Shown here in pieces: positions 42,365 through 50,352 of a stretch of 64,000 bases of DNA; position 1 is the stretch's first letter; each line of letters starts with the position of its first letter. Made by a program: the position numbers and the translations under genes. Location of the stretch: positions 739,606 through 803,605 of the forward strand of contig NZ_LMQM01000010.1 in the NCBI RefSeq assembly GCF_001424145.1, in the 5' to 3' direction. This stretch comes from Chryseobacterium sp. Leaf404 (GTDB lineage Bacteria; Bacteroidota; Bacteroidia; Flavobacteriales; Weeksellaceae). The notes beneath the pieces are model-generated. The model saw only the letters and a program-made list of their open reading frames with translations. It searched no databases and had not been told where the DNA came from.

Positions 42365-43444
42365 ATGTGGGAACTTTATATTGTCTTAAGTGTTTTAATT
42401 ATTATCTTTTCTGTACTTCCAAAAATTCCAAATTCACACTGGATTTTTAGGGTTCCGGACTTCGGTAAAATTCAGGTTTTTGTAATCGCAGTATTAACTT
42501 TCGGCTTCGGATTTTTTCTGGAGAAAGATTTAACCTGGAAAATATTTCAGGCAATTTTACTGCTTCTCATCATATTTCACGGTATTGTGCTGATGAAATA
42601 CACACCGCTTTACCTTATCACCAAACACAAACCCTCAACGGCAGCATCAGAAGACGTGCAGTTTATTTCTGCAAACGTTTACCAGTTTAATACAGATTAC
42701 CCGCGCTTTATCAATCTTATCAACAAGTGCAGGCCAGACATTTTCCTCACCATGGAAAGCAATGGAGACTGGGAAAACGCTCTGAAGGTTTTAGAAAAAG
42801 ACTATCCGTTTCATCACAAAGTGACTTTGGAAAATACCTATGGAATGCATTTTTATTCAAAACTTGAAATTTCAGAATCGAGAACCCATTTTTTTGTAGC
42901 TGATGACATCCCGAGCATCGAAGCTCATCTGAAAACGAAAGATGGTTTTGAATTTGTATTTTTCGGCGTTCATCCGCCTCCGCCAAGTCCTACAGAGGAA
43001 GAAACTTCCAAAGAAAGAGACGGCGATCTTCTGAGCACAGGAAAACGGGTGATGGAAATCCATAAACCGATTATCGTTGTAGGTGATTTTAATAATGTGG
43101 CCTGGTCTAAGTCTTCCATTTTATTCAGAAAAACCAGCGAATTGATTGATCCCCGGATTGGACGGGCATTTATATCAACCTTTCATGCAAAGTACAGACT
43201 TTTCAGGTTTCCGATTGATCTGATGTTTCACAGCGAAGAAATTTTTATCGGAGATTTAAAAACGCTCGATAATTTCGGTTCAGACCATCTTCCGGTTTAC
43301 TGCAAATTTAAAATTGATCACAAAAATGATGATCAGGAGGAGAGAATTGATACTGCTGATGCAGAAGAAAAAGCCGAAGCCGAAGAAATGATCGAGGAAG
43401 GAAAAAAGGAAGACGGGGAACGTGAAGCAATAGTAACGGAATAA
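42365..43444 (+). CDS. Membrane-anchored endonuclease/exonuclease/phosphatase family protein
   Basis: A 359-aa EEP-fold hydrolase. Three N-terminal transmembrane helices (WELYIVLSVLIIIFSVLP, IQVFVIAVLTFGFGFFLE, FQAILLLLIIFHGIVLM) then an EEP domain with FISANVYQFN, FLTMESNGDWENAL, IVVGDFNNVAWSKSS and the catalytic NFGSDHLPVYCKF (Asp, His). It may cleave phosphodiesters or phosphate from lipids or nucleic acid; not specified. After the domain is a very acidic tail of about 40 residues (Glu/Asp-rich, ending AIVTE). Stand-alone gene. Confidence 0.9.
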   Translation: MWELYIVLSVLIIIFSVLPKIPNSHWIFRVPDFGKIQVFVIAVLTFGFGFFLEKDLTWKIFQAILLLLIIFHGIVLMKYTPLYLITKHKPSTAASEDVQFISANVYQFNTDYPRFINLINKCRPDIFLTMESNGDWENALKVLEKDYPFHHKVTLENTYGMHFYSKLEISESRTHFFVADDIPSIEAHLKTKDGFEFVFFGVHPPPPSPTEEETSKERDGDLLSTGKRVMEIHKPIIVVGDFNNVAWSKSSILFRKTSELIDPRIGRAFISTFHAKYRLFRFPIDLMFHSEEIFIGDLKTLDNFGSDHLPVYCKFKIDHKNDDQEERIDTADAEEKAEAEEMIEEGKKEDGEREAIVTE

Positions 43445-43658
43445 AAAACCTAAATTGTTTTTCTATAGAGACATTTATTCTGTTCACACTACCTCCCGTT
43501 ATTTTCACTTAAACAAAACTGGGATTCTTCTGGTTTGTTTTTTAAAAAAATTTAGAGTATTTTTTGCCCGAAGTATTTGAGAAGACTACACTTACAAATT
43601 TATTTTTAGTTGTTATTAAAAAATAATACTAAATTTAAAGTGCAAAAAAACTTAACCC

Positions 43659-45803
43659 ATGAAAGCAACATTTATCCTGTCAGCTGCATTTTTCAGCACA
43701 ATAGCTTCTGCACAATATCAATATCCATTCACAAAAAAAGAAACTGTTTCAGATACTTATTTCGGTGTAAAAGTAGAAGATCCCTACCGTTGGCTGGAAG
43801 ATATTAAAGATCCAAAGGTTTTAGACTGGTTTAAAAAAGAAGCTGATTTTACCAACACTGAAATCCAAAAAATACCGGGAACTGATGTTTTAATGCAGGA
43901 AATGAAGACCTTCGACAAGGCCATACCTGTAAAAATACTGCCACTCACCTATCAAAATGGAATTTACTTTTATCAGAAAAGAACACCCAGTGATGTAAAA
44001 GAAAAATTATATTGCAGAACAGGAGTTTCCGGTGAAGAAAAACTGCTGTTTGACCCAGCTGATTACATCAAAGATAAAGTAATGGATGTAACTTATCTTG
44101 TGAGTGCAGACGGCAGCAGAATACTGCTCAATCTCAGTGAGGCAGGTGCAGAACTGGGAGATATCAGAATTTTAGATGTAAAAAAACAGGTCATTCTGGA
44201 TGACGTTATTAAACACAGCTATGGCGAATTTCTGGACGGAAGCAACGACAAAATTATCTACTACCAAGCCAAAAGTTATGACACCCACGATCCCGAAGTC
44301 TTTATAAATACACCTACAAAATTACATACTGTAGGAAAGCCTGCAAATTCAGACCTCTTACTTGCCAGCTCAAAAAAATATCCTGATCTGGAATTAGCTC
44401 CCGCTGAGCGTGGTGAACTTTATTATTTCAAAGATTCGCCTTACATGCTGCTACTAAAAGCTTCTGTAGCAACAGATCTTGAACTTTACTACGCACCCTC
44501 ATCAGAAATTTTATCTGACCGCATCCAATGGAAAAAGCTTAGCACTTCAGAAGATCTTATAAAAGGCTTCTATCTAAAGGGAAAATACATGTATGCCTGG
44601 AGTGCTAAAGACAATCCCAACTACAATATCATTAAAGTTGATCTTACAAACCCGGAACTGAACACGGCAGAAATTATAAGCAGGGGTGACAGTGAGTGGA
44701 AGATTTCAAACGTGACGCAGTCTAAGAATTATCTAGCTATTATTAAAAGCAGAAACGAACAGGTTTTTGAAACTTTTATTTATAATTTTACAACAGGCAA
44801 AACTGAAAAAATCAAAAGTCCCATTCTGGGAAATGTGGAAGGCACAGCACTGTCTAAACATAATGATGAACTTTTACTGGCCAATTATTCCTGGGTAAAA
44901 CCTTATAATTTCTATGCGTACAATGCCGAATCTAAAAATTTTTCAGAAAAACCCTTCACCATGACTTCTCAGTTTCCAAATTTGGAAAATCTGGTTCTGG
45001 AAGAAATAGAAATCCCTACACATGACAATAAAATGATGCCACTGAGCATTTTTTACGACAAGACAAAACTGAAAAAAAATGGATCAAATCCTGCATTTAT
45101 AAGAGCCTATGGTGCATACGGAAAATCTCAGCTTCCCGGGTTTTCGCCAAGCTCCCTATGTCTTCTTAACCGCGGCGTAGTGGTAGCAGTGGCTCATGTA
45201 CGAGGCGGTGGCGAAAAAGGAAATGACTGGTATATTGACGGTAAAAAAGCCACAAAACCAAATACATGGAAAGACCTGAACAGCAGTGCAGAATATCTCA
45301 TCAAAAATAAATATACTTCTGCCGAAAAACTCGGTATTACCGGGGCAAGCGCCGGAGGCATCATGGTAGGAAGAGCCATTACATCAAGACCGGATCTGTA
45401 TAAGGTGGCAATTCCTAAAGTGGGATGTCTGAACGCTCTGCGAATGGAATTTTCGCCGAATGGCCCTGCAAATATTCCGGAATTCGGAACAGTGAAAGAT
45501 GAGAAAGAATTTAAAGCAATACTGGAGATGGATGCTTATCAACACATAAAGAAAGGCGAGAAATATCCTGCACAGCTCATTACAACCGGATTTAATGATC
45601 CCCGTGTGGAAAGTTATATCCCCGCAAAATTTGCTGCGAAGATGCAGAACTGCAATGCCTCACCAAATCCTGTACTCCTGTATGTAGACTACAAAGCCGG
45701 TCATTTTGGCGGAAGCACTGTAGATGAACAGTTCAGACAGATTGCTGTAGAGTATGGTTTTTTTCTCTGGCAGACTGGTGATCCAAGTTTTCAAAAAAAA
45801 TAA
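43659..45803 (+). CDS. Prolyl oligopeptidase (S9A) family serine peptidase
   Basis: A 714-aa secreted prolyl endopeptidase. Signal peptide, cap domain with the hallmark KVEDPYRWLEDIKDPKVLDW, a seven-blade beta-propeller, and a C-terminal alpha/beta-hydrolase. The catalytic Ser is in GITGASAGGIMVGRAI, Asp in TTGFNDPRVESY and His in YKAGHFGGST. Cuts small peptides after proline. The oxyanion segment FIRAYGAYGKSQLPGFS also fits. It is stand-alone, followed by a bidirectional terminator. Confidence 0.95.
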   Translation: MKATFILSAAFFSTIASAQYQYPFTKKETVSDTYFGVKVEDPYRWLEDIKDPKVLDWFKKEADFTNTEIQKIPGTDVLMQEMKTFDKAIPVKILPLTYQNGIYFYQKRTPSDVKEKLYCRTGVSGEEKLLFDPADYIKDKVMDVTYLVSADGSRILLNLSEAGAELGDIRILDVKKQVILDDVIKHSYGEFLDGSNDKIIYYQAKSYDTHDPEVFINTPTKLHTVGKPANSDLLLASSKKYPDLELAPAERGELYYFKDSPYMLLLKASVATDLELYYAPSSEILSDRIQWKKLSTSEDLIKGFYLKGKYMYAWSAKDNPNYNIIKVDLTNPELNTAEIISRGDSEWKISNVTQSKNYLAIIKSRNEQVFETFIYNFTTGKTEKIKSPILGNVEGTALSKHNDELLLANYSWVKPYNFYAYNAESKNFSEKPFTMTSQFPNLENLVLEEIEIPTHDNKMMPLSIFYDKTKLKKNGSNPAFIRAYGAYGKSQLPGFSPSSLCLLNRGVVVAVAHVRGGGEKGNDWYIDGKKATKPNTWKDLNSSAEYLIKNKYTSAEKLGITGASAGGIMVGRAITSRPDLYKVAIPKVGCLNALRMEFSPNGPANIPEFGTVKDEKEFKAILEMDAYQHIKKGEKYPAQLITTGFNDPRVESYIPAKFAAKMQNCNASPNPVLLYVDYKAGHFGGSTVDEQFRQIAVEYGFFLWQTGDPSFQKK

Positions 45804-45910
45804 ATCTTATAATCTAACGTGGAATTTCCAGAAACAAACTGGCAGCGGGCACTCACTCCTGACCAAAATAACTTTGGATTTTCCTTCTCAACCTGAAATC
45901 ACTACAAAGC

Positions 45911-45944
45911 AAAAAAAACCTGATCCGAAAATCAGGTTTTTTTT
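45911..45944. terminator. Bidirectional terminator
   Basis: AAAAAAAACCTGAT, loop CCGAAA, ATCAGGTTTTTTTT between the convergent peptidase and META genes; the A and T runs serve both strands. Confidence 0.88.
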
Positions 45945-45964
45945 ATGCTAAATTATTTTAAATC

Positions 45965-46372
45965 TTACTCAGCTTTATTAAATTTCAAAAGCAGTAAACC
46001 GTCCTGATAAAGCTCTAAACTGGAATCACTTACCACATATTTATTCACTTTTTGCAATGCTCCGAGGAAGTTATTTTCCACCGTCATATTTTCGCAGGCC
46101 ATTTTTGTTGAGCCAACTCCTGAGGGAGTAAATGTTCCGGATTGCGTATTAAACGTAGCAGTACCGAAATATCTGTTGCAACCACCATTACCATTAATTT
46201 TATCTCCGTCGATGTTCAGTGTTGGAACGGTTCCTTTTACTTTATCCGCCAAAACCCATTTAGTATTGGCAATAGACGCCTGCTCCTTCCCTACTTTTGA
46301 TGCTGTATTTCCCATTGTTCCACAAGATACAATCGTTGCTGCCCCCAAAAGGGTTAAAATATAGTTTTTCAT
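45965..46372 (-). CDS. META/HslJ-domain lipoprotein
   Basis: A 135-aa lipoprotein: lipobox LGAATIVSCGTMG, then a META domain with ANTKWVLADKVKGTVPTLNI, the conserved INGNGGCNRYFGT and CENMTVENNFLGALQKVNKY. HslJ-like proteins are linked to stress or novobiocin resistance; their biochemical role is unclear. I use ATG 46372 because the upstream codons of the frame (MPKFEKINLKK) are not part of a signal peptide. Confidence 0.9.
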   Translation of the reverse strand: MKNYILTLLGAATIVSCGTMGNTASKVGKEQASIANTKWVLADKVKGTVPTLNIDGDKINGNGGCNRYFGTATFNTQSGTFTPSGVGSTKMACENMTVENNFLGALQKVNKYVVSDSSLELYQDGLLLLKFNKAE

Positions 46373-46425
46373 TTTTTTTAAATTTATTTTTTCAAATTTA
46401 GGCAAAATATATTGCGCACCCGAAT

Positions 46426-48300
46426 TTAACTGTTGAATTCATCCTCATCCTTTACTTCCAAAATGTATTCCAGACCGTCGATGGCGCGGGTCACAATCTG
46501 ATTTTTAAGAATTCCTGCCATATTATCCCAATATCTTTTTCCGTAGAACGCATAATTTTGCGGAACAACCACAATCTGAACAGTTCTGATGAATCCTTCC
46601 TTAGGTTTACTGCTAATCATCGTTCCGCGGGACACCCGGATTTCTTTTAGCTCGTCTTTCAGCACCATTTCACAGTAATTTTTCACATCCTGAATGGTGA
46701 TAATTTTATCTGTCGACGTCAAAGCAAATTTAAATGCCTGAATGCTGTCTGTTCCCGTCTGTTCTTCTGCACCGCCCAGAGTTTCTGTAAGCAATGTCAT
46801 AAACTGAGACTTTTTCTGATTAGAAAGTTCGGTTCCCGGCCGCATCTGGTTGGCAAAAGTGCAGTTGGTATACCAAAATGCCGCAAAAGTGTGACGTGAA
46901 TTTTCAATGGGTTCTAAAATCACATAATTAAAATCCTGTCTTGTATTCTGTTTTACATTATTGATTTTCTGCATCATCGTTTTCATCTGACCGGAAATTT
47001 CATTTAAAACTGTCTTCACGTTATCACGGTTTAATAGTGAAAAAGCTGTAATTTCGTCTCTCGTCAGTTCCAGAACATTGGCAATCATATCCACTGCATT
47101 CCGGTTGTTGAAACGCTCCATGCCACCTTTTCTTACTGTGTACAGACCTTTCTTCAAATGATCATTTGGCGTAAAAGGAATTTCCTGATAATAATTACCT
47201 TCACCATCCTGCACTTCATCCACATAAAGAAAATGCTCGCCCACGTCGGTGATTAAAGGGATATTGTTTCCCATCACATCAAGACTGTATTCAGTTTTTT
47301 TCCAGCCTCTGTTGTAGACCGGAAAAGCATTTAAAACAAAGGAAAAATTATCTAAAATCTCGGCAGTAAACTGCGGCGGAAATTTAATCGTCAGCCAGAG
47401 CATTTTTTTACCGGAAATAAAATTATGAAGGTTTTCTAAATCTGAAAGATGACTGATTTCTTCAGGAAGCACATTCTCCAGCAAAAGTTGATCAGAAAGT
47501 CCGGATATTTCTACGAATTTCTGTTCATAAATATTTTTTAAACCCGTTTTAACTTTATTTCTTACAGACTGCTCGTTGAAAATCTCTTCGTACCCTTTAT
47601 AAGAAGCATTTTTCTCGTAAGACAAGCCACCACGTACGGCAATCACGTTTCCATTTGAAGTAATTTCGGTAAACGGTAAAAGTTTAAAGACAAAATCCAG
47701 ATGTTCGAATGAAGGGTTTGAACAATAGATACTTAAATGCTTTGGAAATTTCTCACTGTTGAATCTGCTGGCATCAATACCAATCGTGATTTTTCTGTAA
47801 TCTTCAATCTTACCCTGAAATCTTGCCACCGGAATTTTATTGAGTTTCTCATCAATGCTGTAACAGGTATTCCCAACAATCATCACTGAGGTCTGCATTT
47901 TATTTAAAACAACAGAATCCACAGGCGTAAACGGAATGCTGATCTGCCGGTCAGATTCTGCTTTAATACTTGAAGCGATGGTTTTTTTAAAGAAAAATTC
48001 TGTATGCTCCCACAAGGTTTCAGAATCTTCAGACGGATTTACAAAGGCAATTGCGTGAGCCGGAAAAGGATGAGTATAAATATTCGGAGTGAGAAGTTTT
48101 GAAAGTTTCTCTAAAATCCTTGTATTTACAGACTGAATTTCGTTATTGGTTTTAAAAATTTCTGTACTGAAAGCATCGATGAGCAACTTCACAAAAGGAT
48201 CCAGCGACTGCGGACTTTTAACGCCCCAAATTTTAGTGGCATTCTGAAGCATTCTTGCTTTTACAGATTCTTTTGAATATATATTCTGATCAAGATTCAT
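46426..48300 (-). CDS. tssF: Type VI secretion baseplate protein TssF (Bacteroidota type)
   Basis: A 624-aa protein of the TssF/VasA baseplate family. Recognisable: LDQNIYSKESVKARMLQNAT with FVKLLIDAFSTEIFKTNNEI, IYTHPFPAHAIAFVNPSEDS, and FNYVILEPIENSRHTFAAFW later on. TssF builds the T6SS baseplate with TssK, TssG and TssE. It is 36 bp after tssE on the same strand. None of tssB, C, D, H, I or K occurs in the window; flanks are META and an amino-acid permease, so the pair is isolated from the main cluster. Confidence 0.88.
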   Translation of the reverse strand: MNLDQNIYSKESVKARMLQNATKIWGVKSPQSLDPFVKLLIDAFSTEIFKTNNEIQSVNTRILEKLSKLLTPNIYTHPFPAHAIAFVNPSEDSETLWEHTEFFFKKTIASSIKAESDRQISIPFTPVDSVVLNKMQTSVMIVGNTCYSIDEKLNKIPVARFQGKIEDYRKITIGIDASRFNSEKFPKHLSIYCSNPSFEHLDFVFKLLPFTEITSNGNVIAVRGGLSYEKNASYKGYEEIFNEQSVRNKVKTGLKNIYEQKFVEISGLSDQLLLENVLPEEISHLSDLENLHNFISGKKMLWLTIKFPPQFTAEILDNFSFVLNAFPVYNRGWKKTEYSLDVMGNNIPLITDVGEHFLYVDEVQDGEGNYYQEIPFTPNDHLKKGLYTVRKGGMERFNNRNAVDMIANVLELTRDEITAFSLLNRDNVKTVLNEISGQMKTMMQKINNVKQNTRQDFNYVILEPIENSRHTFAAFWYTNCTFANQMRPGTELSNQKKSQFMTLLTETLGGAEEQTGTDSIQAFKFALTSTDKIITIQDVKNYCEMVLKDELKEIRVSRGTMISSKPKEGFIRTVQIVVVPQNYAFYGKRYWDNMAGILKNQIVTRAIDGLEYILEVKDEDEFNS

Positions 48301-48336
48301 TGGATGATTTTGAAAAATTAGATGAATAGAAAAAGT

Positions 48337-48777
48337 TTAATCAATAGACATTGGGCTCAGGAAAAGCTCTGTAGCGAAACTGAATCTTTCACCGCTGGCT
48401 TCAAGCCTTGCATTGATGGCAATTTTTACTTTTTTCTTGATTTCTGTATGCTCTTTGGTATCGTAATTATGCTCCACCATCTCGAGGTGAGCGTCCACTT
48501 TTGTATCCGTAATGCGCGGTTCATACATTCTGATCTGCTGTCTGAGGCTGTTGATAAAAATGGTTTCCCACATCCCGGAACTTACGCCATTGTCGAATTC
48601 AAGATTCCAGACTTCGTTTCCGTAGGCCTCATCGTAACGGTTTTCACCTTTTTTTGTGGTGATCAAAAGCATGATGTTGTGAGCAATACTTTCACCTTCA
48701 TCACATGTTTCAACGCTTCCTCCTTCTTTCATCAGATTTTCAGGGGAAAAAGGCATTCTGTAGTTTGGTGTATTCAT
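48337..48777 (-). CDS. tssE: gp25-like T6SS baseplate protein TssE
   Basis: A 146-aa gp25/TssE-like protein: NYRMPFSPENLMKEGG, SIAHNIMLLITTKKGENRYD, EAYGNEVWNLEFDNG and LRQQIRMYEPRITDTKVDAH. TssE joins the baseplate to the sheath and is homologous to T4 gp25. I start at ATG 48777 (MNTPNYR), not the ATG at 48804. Upstream lies the amino-acid permease gene; only the downstream tssF belongs to the same system. Confidence 0.85.
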   Translation of the reverse strand: MNTPNYRMPFSPENLMKEGGSVETCDEGESIAHNIMLLITTKKGENRYDEAYGNEVWNLEFDNGVSSGMWETIFINSLRQQIRMYEPRITDTKVDAHLEMVEHNYDTKEHTEIKKKVKIAINARLEASGERFSFATELFLSPMSID

Positions 48778-48839
48778 AGCGAGATTTTCATAAATGTTAA
48801 GCAATTGGTACTACCAAAATAAGCATTTTTTATGAAAAA

Positions 48840-50252
48840 TCAAACCTCCTTTTTGCTTGAATTGATGAAGTAGTAAATAGGAAGACCAATCAGCACCAGA
48901 AGTAATCCAGGCCAGGTGTACTGCGTTTTAAAATAAAGCAGCAGCAGACAGAATGTAGTTCCAATGATCAGATAAATGAGTGGTGTTACAGGATAAAGCC
49001 ACGTTTTGTACGGTCTTTCCAGCTCGGGCTTTTTAATTCTTAAATAAATTACTCCAAATACAGTAATCATGTAGAATAAAACGATTACAAATGAGATCAT
49101 ATCTAAAAGATTCCCATACTGACCGCTTAAACAGAGTACACTTGCCCAGATTCCCTGCATCCACAAAGCGTTTTCAGGAACCTGATTTTTATTATTTTCT
49201 GCAGCAGATTTAAAGAACATTCCATCTTTCGACATCGTTTGAAAAACTCTTGCACCGGAAAGGATCAAACCGTTATTACATCCGAAGGTAGAAATCATCA
49301 CCAGAATGGCTATAATTAAAGTTCCTGTATTGCCAAAGATTGCCAGAGCAGAGGAAACAGCCACACGGTCGTCTGCAGCAAAGGCAATCTCGTCCCGAGA
49401 AAGTGTAGTGAGATAAACAAGATTTACAGCCAAATACAAAACCATCACCGCAGAAGTTCCGAAAATCATTGAGCGGACCACATTTTTCTTCGGATTTTCA
49501 ATTTCACCCGAAACAAAAGTTACATTTTCCCAAGCCACAGAACTGAAAACCGAACCTACCATTGCCGAAGCGATACCGCCCATCAAAGCAAATCCCGTAA
49601 CAGATTCCCATCCTGACTTCAGGAAATTTCCTGAGACATCTTTTTTTAAATTGCTAAATGCTTCAAAACCATTGCTGAAGTTTTCTGAGAAAAAACTTGT
49701 ATTGACAAAGAATATTCCAGCTGTGATAATTCCGATAAGTGCTAAAATCTTAGAGCCTGTGAAGATATTCTGCAGCATTTTTCCGCTTTCCACGCCTTTT
49801 GTGTTGATAAAAGTGAGCAGCATAATGATAGCAATGGCAAGAATCTGAATGTAGGTAATTTTGAATTCACCCTTCTGAAAAATGGGTTGTGCGTTGTTTA
49901 AAGCTGGAATCAGATACGCCGTAAACTTACCGAATGCTACTGCCACTGCAGCAATTGTTCCGGTTTGGATTACAGAAAAAAGCCCCCATCCGTATAAAAA
50001 ACCAATCCTTCTTCCGAAAATTTCTTTCAGATAAACATACTGGCCGCCCGCTTTTGGGAATATTGCAGAAAGTTCTCCATAGCTTATTGCTGCTGCTACC
50101 GTCATTACTCCGGTAATGATCCAAACGATCACGAGCCACCAGCCGGAACCCAAGTTTCTCATGATATCTGAGCTGACGATGAAAATTCCGCTTCCGATCA
50201 TTGAACCCATTACGAGCATGATGGCGTCCCACAGTTTAATTTTTTTCTGCAT
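48840..50252 (-). CDS. APC-family amino acid permease
   Basis: A 470-aa transporter with about 12 transmembrane helices. The start KIKLWDAIMLVMGSMIGSGI is the APC signature (GSGIF-type Gly-rich helix), followed by GGQYVYLKEIFGRRIGFLYG (amino-acid site) and helix VAWENVTFVSGEIENPKKNV. Likely a LAT/APA-type amino-acid exchanger or symporter; substrate undetermined. Stand-alone gene. Confidence 0.93.
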   Translation of the reverse strand: MQKKIKLWDAIMLVMGSMIGSGIFIVSSDIMRNLGSGWWLVIVWIITGVMTVAAAISYGELSAIFPKAGGQYVYLKEIFGRRIGFLYGWGLFSVIQTGTIAAVAVAFGKFTAYLIPALNNAQPIFQKGEFKITYIQILAIAIIMLLTFINTKGVESGKMLQNIFTGSKILALIGIITAGIFFVNTSFFSENFSNGFEAFSNLKKDVSGNFLKSGWESVTGFALMGGIASAMVGSVFSSVAWENVTFVSGEIENPKKNVVRSMIFGTSAVMVLYLAVNLVYLTTLSRDEIAFAADDRVAVSSALAIFGNTGTLIIAILVMISTFGCNNGLILSGARVFQTMSKDGMFFKSAAENNKNQVPENALWMQGIWASVLCLSGQYGNLLDMISFVIVLFYMITVFGVIYLRIKKPELERPYKTWLYPVTPLIYLIIGTTFCLLLLYFKTQYTWPGLLLVLIGLPIYYFINSSKKEV

Positions 50253-50300
50253 AGTTTTTTGTAAAACGTAAATATAATTAAAAGTTTAGTTTTTGGTCAT

Positions 50301-50327
50301 AAAAAAAGACCGCTCTTGCGAACAGTC
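50301..50327 (-). terminator. Terminator of pheT
   Basis: On the minus strand GACTGTTC, a GCAA tetraloop, GAGCGGTC and then TTTTTTT: an 8-bp stem with two wobble pairs, 26 bp after the pheT stop. Confidence 0.8.
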
Positions 50328-50352
50328 CTGTATTTAAATATGAATTTTCTTT

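Noticed and set aside
46426..48777. Phage tail or contractile phage remnant
   Set aside because: The proteins resemble TssF and gp25-like TssE of T6SS, and no phage structural, lysis or integrase genes are adjacent.
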